Shown: one piece after another, positions 46,801-55,277 of the stretch | How positions within the stretch are numbered: position 1 is the first letter of the stretch | Layout of the letters: every line of letters begins with the position of its first letter | Source: Enterobacterales bacterium | GTDB taxonomy: Bacteria; Pseudomonadota; Gammaproteobacteria; Enterobacterales; Enterobacteriaceae | Assembly (NCBI GenBank): GCA_015655145.1 | Contig: JAATFO010000075.1 | Span: 1 to 55,277, forward strand | Length of the DNA: 55,277 bases | Direction of reading: 5' to 3' | Notes under the pieces: generated by a model | What the model was told of the DNA's origin: nothing | Databases searched by the model: none | Seen by the model: the letters and a program-made list of their open reading frames with translations, nothing else | Made by a program: the position numbers and the translations under genes

Positions 46801-47579
46801 CGCAATTCGTCTGGTCCCAGAGCGCAATTCAGGCCAAATGATAGCGGGCAGGCATGGCGTAACGAGTTATAAAATGCTTCCGTAGTTTGACCAGAGAGCG
46901 TACGCCCGGAAGCATCGGTAATGGTTCCGGATATCATCAATGGCAATGTTACGCCCAGTGCCTCAAACTCACTTTGTACCGCGAAGATCGCTGCTTTGGC
47001 GTTAAGGGTATCGAATACGGTTTCGATCATGATTAGATCGACGCCGCCCTCGATTAATGCGCGTGTAGATTCACGGTAGGCATCCACCAGACGATCAAAC
47101 GTAATATTACGAAAAGCGGGATCGTTAACATCGGGAGAAATCGAACAGGTACGGTTGGTTGGGCCAAGTACGCCAGCCACATAGCGCGGGCGATGGGGCG
47201 TTTTTGCCGTCCACTCATCCGCACAGGCACGCGCCAGTTGTGCCGCAGTGAAATTGATTTCCGCCGATAATGATTCCATCTGGTAATCGGCCATCGCGAC
47301 AGCGGTGGCGTTGAAGGTATTGGTTTCCAGAATATCAGCGCCAGCCGCAAGGTAAGCATGATGAATTGCGTTTATCACCTCGGGTTTGCTCAGCACCAGC
47401 AGATCGTTATTGCCTTTCAGGTCACTCGGCCAGGCGGAGAAACGGTCACCACGAAAATCATGTTCTTCCAGCTTATAGCTTTGGATCATGGTGCCCATCC
47501 CGCCATCCAGCACCATAATCCGTCGTGCGAGCTGCTGTTGCAGTGCTTCTGTTCTGTTGCTCACTCTGGCCTCATTCAC
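43881..47579 (-). CDS. metH: Cobalamin-dependent methionine synthase
   Basis: A four-module enzyme of 1232 residues that moves a methyl group from methyltetrahydrofolate to homocysteine through B12. The homocysteine domain (1-330) has [13 protein letters not shown] and the zinc cysteines in LNCALGP and GGCCGT. The folate domain (about 350-620) starts [14 protein letters not shown]. The cobalamin domain (about 650-890) has [11 protein letters not shown] with the cobalt-ligand histidine. The reactivation domain binding SAM ends at LGYDAD. Length is close to E. coli (1227). It is divergent from iclR; a MetR-like site lies upstream. Confidence 0.97.
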   Translation of the reverse strand: MNEARVSNRTEALQQQLARRIMVLDGGMGTMIQSYKLEEHDFRGDRFSAWPSDLKGNNDLLVLSKPEVINAIHHAYLAAGADILETNTFNATAVAMADYQMESLSAEINFTAAQLARACADEWTAKTPHRPRYVAGVLGPTNRTCSISPDVNDPAFRNITFDRLVDAYRESTRALIEGGVDLIMIETVFDTLNAKAAIFAVQSEFEALGVTLPLMISGTITDASGRTLSGQTTEAFYNSLRHACPLSFGLNCALGPDELRQYVGELARIAECYVSAHPNAGLPNAFGEYDLDAGAMAEQIGEWARAGFLNIVGGCCGTTPDHIAAIVRVIEGVAPRALPKLPVACRLSGLEPLNIGAESLFVNIGERTNVTGSAKFKRLIKEEKYNEALDVARQQVESGAQIIDINMDEGMLDAEGAMVRFLNLIAGEPDIARVPIMIDSSKWQVIEQGLKCIQGKGIVNSVSMKEGVEAFIHHARLVRRYGAAMVVMAFDEVGQADTRERKLDICRRAYQILTKDVGFPAEDIIFDPNIFAVATGIEEHNNYALDFINACADIKRELPYAMISGGVSNVSFSFRGNDPVREAIHAVFLYYAIRNGMDMGIVNAGQLAIYDDLPAELRDAVEDVVLNRRDDSTDRLLSLAETYRGSKSDDESHKQQAEWRSWVVEKRLEYSLVKGITEFIEGDTEAARQNVTRPIEVIEGPLMAGMNVVGDLFSEGKMFLPQVVKSARVMKQAVAYLEPFIQASKEQGRTNGKIVLATVKGDVHDIGKNIVGVVLQCNNYEIIDLGVMVPGEKILKTARDEHADIIGLSGLITPSLDEMVNVAKEMERQGFTIPLLIGGATTSKAHTAVKIEQHYRGPTVYVQNASRTVGVVSSLLSSALYADFVARTRKEYETVRLQHARKKPRTPPVTLQVARDNDLAFDWESYTPPVPHRLGVKSVEASIETLRNYIDWTPFFMTWSLAGKYPRIFDDEVVGVEAQRLFADANAMLDTLSREGTLTPQGVVGIFPANRVDDDIEIYQDESRSQILQVSHHLRQQTEKSGFANYCLADFVAPKASGKADYLGAFAVTGGLEEDALAQAFDQQHDDYNKIMVKSIADRLAEALAEYLHERVRKVIWGYDANENLSSEELIRENYQGIRPAPGYPACPEHTEKATIWSLLEVESHTGMKLTDSFAMWPGASVSGWYFSHPDSKYFAVAQIQRDQVEDYAARKGMSVSEVERWLAPNLGYDAD

Positions 47580-47650
47580 GTCATCAGATTGGCCGATATG
47601 CCAACGAAACAGTCTGGCACAACTTTTGAACGGGTAAAAGCAACGATGGG

Positions 47651-47663
47651 TGAGACATTTTCA
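47651..47663 (-). promoter_or_regulatory. Candidate MetR site of metH
   Basis: TGAGACATTTTCA fits TGAA-N5-TTCA with one mismatch, 72 bases before the metH start, where MetR activates metH in enteric bacteria. Confidence 0.45.
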
Positions 47664-47729
47664 GCATTGCTCAAGCTGAGTCACCTGGTCAGACCAGATC
47701 GACATTCATTGCAATAATAATTAATAAAA

Positions 47730-47744
47730 CGAAAATGATTTCCA
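47730..47744 (+). promoter_or_regulatory. IclR box of the iclR promoter
   Basis: CGAAAATGATTTCCA matches TGGAAAT-N-ATTTCCA at 13 of 15 positions, 26 bases before the iclR start. Self-repression is expected. Confidence 0.65.
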
Positions 47745-47769
47745 CATAGTGAAAAATGAGGAGTCAGGT

Positions 47770-48603
47770 ATGGTCACCCCCGTTGCCGTGAAACGCGGAA
47801 AAAAACCACGCAGCACGGCGATACAAACTGCACAACCGGTTGGCCAGGTTCAGTCACTGACCCGCGGGCTGAAGTTACTTGAATCAATTGCGGAATCTCA
47901 CGGCAGTGTGGCATTAACCGAACTGGCGCAACAAGCTGGTTTACCCAACTCAACGACTCACCGTTTACTGACAACAATGCAACAACTCGGTTTCGTGCGT
48001 CAGGTTGGCGATCTCGGTTACTGGACTATCGGCGCGCATGCTTTTATCGTTGCCAGCAGTTTTCTGCAAAGCCGCAATCTACTGGCGCTGGTGCATCCCG
48101 AGTTACGTAAGCTTATGGATACCTCCGGCGAAACCGTCAATCTGGCCGTACTCGATTTAAGTGATCATCAGGCGGTCATTATTGACCAGGTGCAATGTAC
48201 GCAACTGATGCGGATGTCGGCCCCCATAGGAGGTAAGTTACCCATGCACGCCTCCGGCGCGGGGAAAGCCTTTCTTGCTAACCTGAACGATAAACAAGTG
48301 ACAGAACTGCTACATCGTAAAGGCCTGAACAACTATACGCCGAAAACGCTGACCTCGCCCCATAGCCTGAAAGCTAACCTGGCGCAGGTGCGCAAAATGG
48401 GCTATGCCTTTGATGATGAAGAACATGCCCTCGGCCTGCGTTGCGTTGCAGCCTGTATTTATGATGAACATGATCACCCTTTTGCCGCTCTGTCCATTTC
48501 GGGTCCGATTTCACGCGTAACGGATGACCGCGTCACCGAGCTGGGCGCACTGGTGATTAAAGCAGCAAAAGCGATCACTCATGAATACGGCGGGCATCAT
48601 TAA
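47770..48603 (+). CDS. iclR: Glyoxylate bypass repressor IclR
   Basis: A regulator of 277 residues that represses aceBAK. The helix-turn-helix is in about 27-85 (VQSLTRGLKLLESIAE, ALTELAQQAGLPNSTTHRLLTTMQQLGF). The effector domain keeps QVQCTQLMRMSAPIGGKLPMHASGAGKAFLA and EEHALGLRCVAACIYDEH, almost as in E. coli. The ATG at 47770 follows GAGGAG at seven bases; the frame is open seven codons further. It converges with aceK. Confidence 0.97.
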   Translation: MVTPVAVKRGKKPRSTAIQTAQPVGQVQSLTRGLKLLESIAESHGSVALTELAQQAGLPNSTTHRLLTTMQQLGFVRQVGDLGYWTIGAHAFIVASSFLQSRNLLALVHPELRKLMDTSGETVNLAVLDLSDHQAVIIDQVQCTQLMRMSAPIGGKLPMHASGAGKAFLANLNDKQVTELLHRKGLNNYTPKTLTSPHSLKANLAQVRKMGYAFDDEEHALGLRCVAACIYDEHDHPFAALSISGPISRVTDDRVTELGALVIKAAKAITHEYGGHH

Positions 48604-48626
48604 TCCCTGATATTTTTCACCCGAGA

Positions 48627-48659
48627 ATGACCGTGACATGACTGAATTCTTACGGTCAT
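48627..48659. terminator. Hairpin between convergent iclR and aceK
   Basis: ATGACCGT (48627-48634) and ACGGTCAT (48652-48659), eight-bp arms; the right arm covers the aceK stop. There is no strong T-tract. Confidence 0.45.
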
Positions 48660-50386
48660 GTCGGTGCCAGGTAGCGCTGGCAAAAACGCTGCCGGCGGCG
48701 ATAAGCGAAAACATCTTCAATATGACCATCACGAATACGCTGTTGTACGCCACGCCAGAAATCGGCACAAAAAAGTTCACTGTGCATGTCATTAAACAGC
48801 GTGGCAATCGCCGGATCAGTGCAGAGATAGTGACGAAACTCAGCGGGGAAAACATCATCCGGCGCCACGCTGTACCAGGGTTCCTGGCTTAATTCATCTT
48901 CAGGATAGCGCGGCGGCGGAATGTCACGGAAATTAATCTCAGTCATATAACTTATTTCGTCATAATCATAGAACACCACGCGTCCGTGACGCGTTATACC
49001 AAAATTTTTGAACAACATATCGCCCGGAAAAATATTGGCGGCCGCCAGTTGTCTGACTGCATTACCATACTCCTCAATGGCTTCACGCCGTTGCAATGGC
49101 GTCGCCTGCGCCAGCCAGATATTCAACGGCGTCATACGCCGTTCCATGTACAGATGTCGGATAATCACGTTATCACCGCATTCTTCCAGTTTTTCCGGCA
49201 CTTCATGACGTAATTCCGCCAGCAATGCGGCGCTGATGCGTGCTTTTTCGATAGTGAAATTCTCAAATTCCTGTGTATCCGCCATTCGGCCAACACGATC
49301 ATGTTCTTTAACCAGTTGATAGCACTGACGTACCCGTTGTGCTGACACCTCTTTTTGTGGTGCAAAGCGATCCTTAATCACTTTGAAGACACGATCAAAA
49401 CCCGGCAAAGTGAATACCAGCATCACCAGACCCCGCACGCCAGGCGCAATGACAAACGACTCATCCGTCTGTGCCATGTAATCAAGATACTCACGATAAC
49501 TTTCGGTTTTACCGTGTTTCTGGCAGCCTATCGCCATATAAAGCTCCGCCGTCGTTTTACCCGGCAAAATTTCGCCTAGCCACGCCACCAAAGCGCCCGG
49601 CAACGGGGCATACACCATGAAGTAAGAACGAGCGAAACCAAACACAATACTGGCTTCACGCTTACGCGTGAGGCAAGTGTCGATAAACAGTTCACCTTCA
49701 TCGCTGCGGTGAATCGGCAGTAAAAAAGCGTAAATCCCTGATGGAAGGCGTAGTTTTGCCACCAACCAGGCCGCCTTATTGCGATAAAACAACTCGTTTG
49801 CCACCTGCAAAGTGGCTGACATCAGTTCATCTATGGCAAAATTTTCGCTTAAATGCGCCATGACCCAGCCAATATCGCGCGCCAGGTTCTGCCACGGCAG
49901 CCGTAACGGCAAATCACTCAATACATGCTGCAATAGTGTATGCCAGCCGTTTGCCGCACTGTAGTCACGCGCCAGTGGACGCGGGATAGCGCGAAAACGA
50001 CGTGCCGGCTGTGAACTAAAAATAAATAACCGCTCCGGTGTCAATGTGCGGTGTTCAAATAACCGGCAATAAACCGAATTAAAAAAGCTTTCAGCAATTT
50101 CAAAACGTGGGTAATCGGGTAGCAGGTCGGTGTAGAGCGCTTTCACTCGCGCCAGAAAAGCATCATCAAAATGGGGGGCGCCGGTGATACAACGCAACTG
50201 TTCTACCACCAGGCCCACATGTTGATCATAGAGTTGAATCCGCGATTTCATTGCCTGTTGAACCGCCAGCCAGTCTGCGTGTTCGAAACGCTGCTGAGCA
50301 CCGGCAGTGATCTCCAGAAAACGACCATATTGGGCATCAAAACCTTGCAGGATAGTTTGGGCGACCAGCATTTCCAGTTTTGGCAT
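48656..50386 (-). CDS. aceK: Isocitrate dehydrogenase kinase/phosphatase
   Basis: A bifunctional enzyme of 576 residues that phosphorylates isocitrate dehydrogenase and removes the phosphate, steering carbon into the glyoxylate bypass. Seen: [36 protein letters not shown], the ATP-binding stretch [20 protein letters not shown] and FKVIKD, and the catalytic [20 protein letters not shown] and FYDYDE near residue 480. The ATG at 50386 behind GAGGC fits the family start; the longer frame to 50449 is unlikely. Third in aceBAK, after a hairpin. Confidence 0.95.
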   Translation of the reverse strand: MPKLEMLVAQTILQGFDAQYGRFLEITAGAQQRFEHADWLAVQQAMKSRIQLYDQHVGLVVEQLRCITGAPHFDDAFLARVKALYTDLLPDYPRFEIAESFFNSVYCRLFEHRTLTPERLFIFSSQPARRFRAIPRPLARDYSAANGWHTLLQHVLSDLPLRLPWQNLARDIGWVMAHLSENFAIDELMSATLQVANELFYRNKAAWLVAKLRLPSGIYAFLLPIHRSDEGELFIDTCLTRKREASIVFGFARSYFMVYAPLPGALVAWLGEILPGKTTAELYMAIGCQKHGKTESYREYLDYMAQTDESFVIAPGVRGLVMLVFTLPGFDRVFKVIKDRFAPQKEVSAQRVRQCYQLVKEHDRVGRMADTQEFENFTIEKARISAALLAELRHEVPEKLEECGDNVIIRHLYMERRMTPLNIWLAQATPLQRREAIEEYGNAVRQLAAANIFPGDMLFKNFGITRHGRVVFYDYDEISYMTEINFRDIPPPRYPEDELSQEPWYSVAPDDVFPAEFRHYLCTDPAIATLFNDMHSELFCADFWRGVQQRIRDGHIEDVFAYRRRQRFCQRYLAPT

Positions 50387-50452
50387 GTTGCGCCTCATTC
50401 GCTCAAAAAAGAGTTTATAAATGTGGGTATATGCGCTGGCCTGCCCCATCCG

Positions 50453-50475
50453 CGGGACGAGTTCTACCCGTCCCG
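50453..50475. other. Hairpin between aceA and aceK
   Basis: CGGGACG (50453-50459), nine-base loop, CGTCCCG (50469-50475). It lies in the aceA-aceK gap. In E. coli stem-loops at this point keep aceK expression far below aceA, and this one probably does the same. Confidence 0.6.
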
Positions 50476-50500
50476 AATGATTTTGTGAGCCTGTGGTTTA

Positions 50501-51805
50501 TTAAAACTGCTGTTCTTCGGTGGATCCCGTCAGCGCCGTGACGGATGAAACGCCTCCCTGAATGACCGTGGTCACCTGATCAAAATAACCAGTGCCGACT
50601 TCCTGTTGGTGTGAAGAGAAAGTGTAACCTTGTTTGATGGCTGCGAATTCAGGCTGCTGTACCTTTTCCACATAATGTTTCATCCCTTCGCCTTGCGCAT
50701 AAGCCTGCGCCAAATCGAACATGTTAAACCACATGCTGTGGATCCCCGCCAGCGTAATAAACTGATATTTATATCCCATCGCCGCCAGTTCTTGCTGGAA
50801 AGCGGCGATAGTATGGTCATCAAGATTCTTCTTCCAGTTAAACGAAGGTGAACAATTGTACGCCAGCAACTTGCCCGGGAAACGGGCATGAATCGCCTCA
50901 GAAAAGCGTTTCGCCAGTTGCAGATCCGGCGTTGAGGTTTCACACCACAATATATCGGCGTAAGGGGCATAGGCCAGGCCACGACTGATAGCTTGTTCAA
51001 CCCCGGGGTTTGTCCGGAAAAAGCCTTCCGGCGTACGCTCACCAGTGATAAAGGGGTGATCATAGTCATCACAATCAGAGGTCAGTAAATCCGCCGCATC
51101 GGCATCCGTGCGGGCGATCAGCACTGTCGGTACCGCCATGACATCGGCAGCAAGACGCGCTGCCACCAACTTATGAATCGCTTCCTGGGTTGGCACCAAC
51201 ACTTTCCCCCCCATATGACCACACTTTTTCACCGCAGCGAGTTGATCTTCAAAATGCACGCCAGCCGCACCAGCCTGGATCATTGCTTTCATCAATTCGA
51301 AAGCATTCAGTACGCCACCAAAACCGGCTTCAGCATCAGCGATAACCGGCAGAAAATAATCGATATAACGTGTATCGTCAGGGTCAATATCGTTGGCCCA
51401 CTGAATCTGATCCGCGCGCCGAAAAGTGTTATTGATGCGCTCGACCACAGAAGGCACTGAATTAACCGGATAGAGTGATTGATCCGGATACATCGTGGCG
51501 CCCAGGTTAGCGTCCGCCGCCACCTGCCAGCCTGACAGGTAAATCGCCTCAATGCCGGCTTTCGCCTGCTGCAACGCCTGGCCGCCCGTCAAGGCCCCCA
51601 GGCTATTGATATAGCCTTTTTTCGCGCCGCCATGGAGCAATGCCCACAATTTTTCTGCTCCTCGCTGTGCCAGGGTACACGCCGGGTTAACAGAACCGCG
51701 CAGTTTTATCACCTCGGCGGCGCTGTATGGACGGGTAATGCCTTCCCAGCGCGCATCACGCCAGGATTGTTCAGTCTGCTGAATCTGTTCGGTACGTGAG
51801 GTCAT
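50501..51805 (-). CDS. aceA: Isocitrate lyase
   Basis: An enzyme of 434 residues that splits isocitrate into glyoxylate and succinate. Catalytic loop KKCGHMGGK with C195; DAEAGFGG near 157 for magnesium; [18 protein letters not shown]; and [12 protein letters not shown] near 315. Same length as E. coli. Second in aceBAK, 17 bases after aceB. Confidence 0.98.
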   Translation of the reverse strand: MTSRTEQIQQTEQSWRDARWEGITRPYSAAEVIKLRGSVNPACTLAQRGAEKLWALLHGGAKKGYINSLGALTGGQALQQAKAGIEAIYLSGWQVAADANLGATMYPDQSLYPVNSVPSVVERINNTFRRADQIQWANDIDPDDTRYIDYFLPVIADAEAGFGGVLNAFELMKAMIQAGAAGVHFEDQLAAVKKCGHMGGKVLVPTQEAIHKLVAARLAADVMAVPTVLIARTDADAADLLTSDCDDYDHPFITGERTPEGFFRTNPGVEQAISRGLAYAPYADILWCETSTPDLQLAKRFSEAIHARFPGKLLAYNCSPSFNWKKNLDDHTIAAFQQELAAMGYKYQFITLAGIHSMWFNMFDLAQAYAQGEGMKHYVEKVQQPEFAAIKQGYTFSSHQQEVGTGYFDQVTTVIQGGVSSVTALTGSTEEQQF

Positions 51806-51822
51806 GGCGTAGACTCCTTTTC

Positions 51823-53421
51823 TCAGGGGATCAAGCGATAGCCTGGCAGCGTTAAAAACTCCACCAGTTCAGGTTCAGTGGTAATCTGTTCCATCAGCTG
51901 CGCAGCATCATCAAATCGGCCCTGGCGGAATCGCGTAGCGCCCAGCTCTTGCTGAATCACCTGCATCTCCTCGGCCAGCATCTGGCGAAATAACGCCTGG
52001 GTCACTTTTTGCCCCTCTTCCAGCGTTTTTTGATGGCGAATCCATTGCCAGATGGAAGTGCGGGAAATTTCCGCAGTAGCGGCGTCTTCCATCAATCCGT
52101 AGATCGGCACACAACCATTACCGGAGATCCAGGACTCAATGTACTGTACTGCGACCCGGATATTGGCGCGCATGCCAGCTTCCGTTCGTTTTCCGCTACA
52201 GGGTTCAAGTAGCTGGGTTGCGCTAATTGGTGCATCCTGTTCACGCATAACATCAAGTTGATTGAGCCGGTCCCCCAGAGCCTTATCAAAGACTGACATC
52301 ACCGTATCCGCTAAACCAGGATGGGCAATCCATGTGCCATCGTGCCCATTAGCCGCTTCGCGTTCTTTGTCTGCTTTTACTTTATTCAGTACCCAGTTGT
52401 TATGTTCATGATCTTTGCTGGGGATAAAAGCCGCCATGCCCCCCATGGCAAAGGCCCCACGCCGGTGGCAAGTTTTGATCAGCAAGCGGGACCAGGCGTC
52501 AAGAAAATCCTGATCCATTGTGACTGACTGTCGATCAGGCAGAACCCGATCCGGATAATTTTTTAGCGTTTTGATGTAGCTGAAAATGTAATCCCAACGC
52601 CCGCAATTCAAGCCAACGATGTGATCGCGCAGATGAAAAAGGATCTCATCCATTTGAAAGACCGCCGGCAGAGTTTCGATCAACAAGGTGACTTTGATCG
52701 TGCCCCGCGGCAGGTCGAAATAATCTTCGGCATAGCAGAATAGCTGGCTCCACCAGGCCGCCTCCTGCCAGGATTGTGTCTTCGGTATATAGAAATAAGG
52801 CCCGCTGCCTTTTTTCAACAAGTTCTCCACGTTATGAAAAAAGTAGAGGGCAAAGTCGAACAGGCTGCCAGGAATCGCTTCCCCCTGCCATGTCACATGT
52901 TTTTCCGGTAAATGCAGCCCGCGCAAACGGCAGATCAATACCGCCGGATGGGGATTCAACTGATAAATTTTGCCGGCTTCATTGCTGTAGCTGATAGTGC
53001 CGTTGATCGCATCACGTAAATTGATCTGACCTGTAATCACTTTTTCCCAGCAAGGAGAGAGCGAATCTTCAAAATCCGCCATAAACACATTCACATTGGC
53101 ATTGAGCGCATTAATCACCATTTTACGCTCGACCGGACCGGTGATTTCCACCCGACGATTTCGTAAATCCGGTGGTATTCCACGGATTCCCCAGTCATTT
53201 TCACGAATGGAAATAGTTTCTGAAATAAAGTCAGGCAAGGTGCCCGCATCAATTTTTTGCTGAAACACCGCACGTGCTGCCAGTAATGCATCACGCTGTG
53301 GCATAAAACGAATAACCAGCTCTGTCAGGAAATCGATCGCGCCATTGGTTAATATCTGCTGCTCTGTTTTGCCGAAATGCTGACTAAATGCCAACTCTGC
53401 GTTGATTGTTTGCTCTGTCAT
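51823..53421 (-). CDS. aceB: Malate synthase A
   Basis: An enzyme of 532 residues that condenses glyoxylate with acetyl-CoA to malate. Seen: [16 protein letters not shown] (magnesium-site region), [52 protein letters not shown] (family signature), [11 protein letters not shown] and [21 protein letters not shown]. First of aceBAK. Its upstream region contains a half-conserved IclR box. Confidence 0.98.
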   Translation of the reverse strand: MTEQTINAELAFSQHFGKTEQQILTNGAIDFLTELVIRFMPQRDALLAARAVFQQKIDAGTLPDFISETISIRENDWGIRGIPPDLRNRRVEITGPVERKMVINALNANVNVFMADFEDSLSPCWEKVITGQINLRDAINGTISYSNEAGKIYQLNPHPAVLICRLRGLHLPEKHVTWQGEAIPGSLFDFALYFFHNVENLLKKGSGPYFYIPKTQSWQEAAWWSQLFCYAEDYFDLPRGTIKVTLLIETLPAVFQMDEILFHLRDHIVGLNCGRWDYIFSYIKTLKNYPDRVLPDRQSVTMDQDFLDAWSRLLIKTCHRRGAFAMGGMAAFIPSKDHEHNNWVLNKVKADKEREAANGHDGTWIAHPGLADTVMSVFDKALGDRLNQLDVMREQDAPISATQLLEPCSGKRTEAGMRANIRVAVQYIESWISGNGCVPIYGLMEDAATAEISRTSIWQWIRHQKTLEEGQKVTQALFRQMLAEEMQVIQQELGATRFRQGRFDDAAQLMEQITTEPELVEFLTLPGYRLIP

Positions 53422-53764
53422 GACCGCCCTCTCCTGTCTGATTCCACATCATTATTTGGATCACGCCAAGGATCTGTTGGTTGGGTGTTTATTGACCTGC
53501 AGGGTTAAAGCATAATCACTATTTATTTAAAATCAAAAACAATTTCCATTTTTAACTTAAATAACTATTAACATATTGAATAATATAAATATATTTATAT
53601 TATTTTTTTTAGAAATCAATTTTCTTTATTTTTTTATGTGATCTGTTTTATCGGGACAGGTAAATCTATCGGGGAGAAGAACAAGGGAAAGCGAAAATAT
53701 GGAGAGCAGAGAACCCATCCCTGGTTAACTATGAGGGCCGAATGCATTCAGCCCGTGAAAATAT
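53422..53764 (-). promoter_or_regulatory. aceBAK promoter region, with candidate IclR box at 53534-53548
   Basis: A very AT-rich gap between metA and aceB. On the minus strand TGGAAATTGTTTTTG keeps the left IclR half-site TGGAAAT but not the right. The A/T tracts at 53550-53640 fit the IHF sites known upstream of E. coli aceBAK. I see no gene here. Confidence 0.45.
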
Positions 53765-54694
53765 TTAATCCAGGGTAGGATTCATATGTCGTAGGTCATA
53801 CGGGGTAATTTGATAAACATAATAGTTTAACCAGTTAGAGAACAACAGATTACCATGACTGCGCCAACTGGCATGTGGTGGCAACTCAGGATTATCCTGC
53901 GGGAAATAGTGGTGCGGGATGACAGGGTTAAGGCCCGCCTCCACATCACGGCGATATTCCGCAGCCAGCGTGAGCGCATCATACTCAGGATGCCCCGTCA
54001 CAAATGCCAGTCTTTTGTCTTTGCTGGCAAGTAAGTAAGCCCCGGTTTGCTCCGATTCAGCAAAAATCTCCAGATCAGTATAATCGCGAATCAACTGCGT
54101 GGGAAAATCAGCATACCGTGAATGCGGCGCAAGAAACGTATCGTCAAAACCACGCGTTAGCAATGCATGTGGGTGCAAAATATGATGTTCATACACACCC
54201 GTCAGTTTGTGCTCACGTGTTTGCTTTGGAATGCCATAAAGAATATTCAACGCGGCCTGTACGGCCCAACAGACAAACAGTGTTGAGGTAACGTGCTCCT
54301 TTGCCCAATACAGTACCCGCTGAATTTGTGGCCAGTAAGCCACATCGCAGAAATCTACCAGTCCAAGGGGCGCACCTGTAACGATCAAACCATCAAAATT
54401 TTCATGCTGAATATCATCAAAGTTACAGTAAAAATTATTAAGGTGTTCCATTGGCGTATTGCGTGATTCACGACTGTCAATGCGTAGTAACTGAACATCG
54501 ATTTGTAGCGGCGAGTTAGAGAGCAGACGCAAAAACTGATTTTCTGTCTCAATTTTTTTCGGCATCAGATTCAGTATCAACACCTTAAGCGGGCGAATCT
54601 CCTGCATACTGGCACGAGAAGTTGTCATGACAAAGACATTCTCATTATGCAGAAAATTCACCGCAGGTAATTCATCGGGGATCCTGATTGGCAT
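53765..54694 (-). CDS. metA: Homoserine O-succinyltransferase
   Basis: An enzyme of 309 residues that activates homoserine with succinyl-CoA, the first step specific to methionine. Class I glutamine-amidotransferase-like fold: the catalytic cysteine C142 in [17 protein letters not shown], and the HPEYD pair with the histidine and glutamate of the triad in [16 protein letters not shown]. Same length as E. coli MetA. It is controlled by the MetJ boxes upstream. Confidence 0.98.
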   Translation of the reverse strand: MPIRIPDELPAVNFLHNENVFVMTTSRASMQEIRPLKVLILNLMPKKIETENQFLRLLSNSPLQIDVQLLRIDSRESRNTPMEHLNNFYCNFDDIQHENFDGLIVTGAPLGLVDFCDVAYWPQIQRVLYWAKEHVTSTLFVCWAVQAALNILYGIPKQTREHKLTGVYEHHILHPHALLTRGFDDTFLAPHSRYADFPTQLIRDYTDLEIFAESEQTGAYLLASKDKRLAFVTGHPEYDALTLAAEYRRDVEAGLNPVIPHHYFPQDNPELPPHASWRSHGNLLFSNWLNYYVYQITPYDLRHMNPTLD

Positions 54695-54713
54695 GACCGG
54701 TTTTCCTCACTAC

Positions 54714-54745
54714 ATACACTTATACGTTTAGACATCCAGATGCCT
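54714..54745 (-). promoter_or_regulatory. MetJ operator: four tandem met boxes
   Basis: On the minus strand, in order: AGGCATCT, GGATGTCT, AAACGTAT, AAGTGTAT, abutting eight-base units. The first three match AGACGTCT at six of eight positions, the fourth at four. The array ends 20 bases before the metA start, so MetJ with SAM should repress metA. Confidence 0.7.
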
Positions 54746-55277
54746 AAAGATAACCTGAGTGACTATAAATGTCGAGAATTCAGGTGGTAGTTGAAAATGT
54801 TTCAACATAAAACGCAAGGAAGGCTAAATGTGTAAGCGTAAAGCCTGTGTCGTCTGTTATCTATATTCCTCGACAGGTAGCTCAGAGCATGGTCTCATTC
54901 AGAAAGAGCTTATTTGTGGGGGAAAAACCACCAACTGGCGTAACAGATCCCGTAGCGTCTATTCCAATGGATTCAAACTGCATATGGTCGGATGAACGTC
55001 CCGGTCGAGGGAAAATATCGCCCGCGAGAATAGCGTTGGCAGTAACCTTATATTTAAGTGGTTAGCCGTATTCTCTGATTTTTTCTGGTAAGCCCTTTCT
55101 GTTTTTTCACCCGAGGCCGTGTAGCGGCCTTTGTGTGTCCCCTGCCTGAAATTGCGACGCTATTTATGTTTCAGCGAAGGGTACTGGCTGGACATGGTGC
55201 GGACCTTAACAAATTTATCTGGCGATAGTTTACCCGACTGGGGAAGTTAACGCAGGTAGAATTAAGGTTATGTGCGG
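54746..55277. other. Stretch upstream of metA without a recognisable gene
   Basis: Over 500 bases with only one weak rightward frame of 72 codons (54847-55065) that I do not believe. A six-bp hairpin AGGCCG-TGTAG-CGGCCT lies at 55114-55130 without a good T-tract. In E. coli yjaB and an rRNA operon lie on this side; I see neither within the window. Confidence 0.5.

Noticed and set aside
54847..55065. Rightward 72-codon frame near the right edge
   Set aside because: No ribosome site, no recognisable motif, unlike the codon use of neighbouring genes; treated as non-coding.
55114..55130. Intrinsic terminator near the right edge
   Set aside because: The stem is six bp and the following bases (TTGTGTG) are not a T-tract.

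Overview
The window is a stretch of an Enterobacterales chromosome. The right half keeps the order familiar from Escherichia coli: metA, aceBAK, iclR, metH, then lysC, pgi, yjbEFGH, psiE, ubiCA, plsB, dgkA, lexA and zur, with dusA and pspG further left. Protein identities to E. coli look high but not identical, and the accessory content (a decayed IS1 copy, gene relics, a hybrid sugar locus) points to a plant- or insect-associated lineage such as Pectobacteriaceae or the Sodalis group. That placement is inference only.

Layout: (1) 1-1652 holds the end of an amino-acid-type ABC ATPase followed by two small proteins that together resemble the two halves of a cucumopine-type opine synthase. (2) 2035-7065 is a metal or metallophore uptake operon (TonB receptor, binding protein, SAM methyltransferase, FecCD permease) behind a 20-bp perfect palindrome that reads as two overlapping Zur boxes. 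It has no ATPase gene. (3) 7450-10070 holds pspG, an unknown membrane protein and dusA. (4) 10.1-24.7 kb, inserted between dusA and zur, is a galactitol/tagatose islet: gatR, gatABCD (with a relic of gatZ in front of gatA), a degenerate IS1, Gram-positive-type lacD and lacC, a tagH-tagT-tagK PTS block, and a DeoR-type regulator with a PfkB sugar kinase. (5) 24.8-30.7 kb: zur, lexA, dgkA, plsB, ubiA, ubiC. (6) 30.7-36.3 kb: a palindrome-rich gap, psiE and the exopolysaccharide operon yjbEFGH with a long leader and a candidate RcsAB box. (7) 36.3-43.6 kb: pgi, lysC under a lysine riboswitch, aqpZ, panS, yjbB. (8) 43.9-54.7 kb: metH, iclR, aceKAB, metA with MetJ boxes.

How the genes work together: the islet would bring in galactitol (GatABC) and tagatose (TagTH), convert both to tagatose 1,6-bisphosphate (GatD plus LacC, or TagK), and split it with LacD. 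The enteric aldolase genes gatYZ have been lost, leaving a recognisable gatZ tail, and the Firmicute-type LacC/LacD pair appears to have taken over. The zur gene in the window is the likely regulator of the TonB operon. The ace, iclR, met and lysC genes are standard housekeeping with their expected operators.

The points most worth a second look are the split cucumopine-synthase-like pair, the Zur-controlled TonB/ABC operon with an embedded methyltransferase and no ATPase, the rebuilt galactitol pathway with the gatZ fossil, and the nested palindromes at 30.9-31.1 kb.
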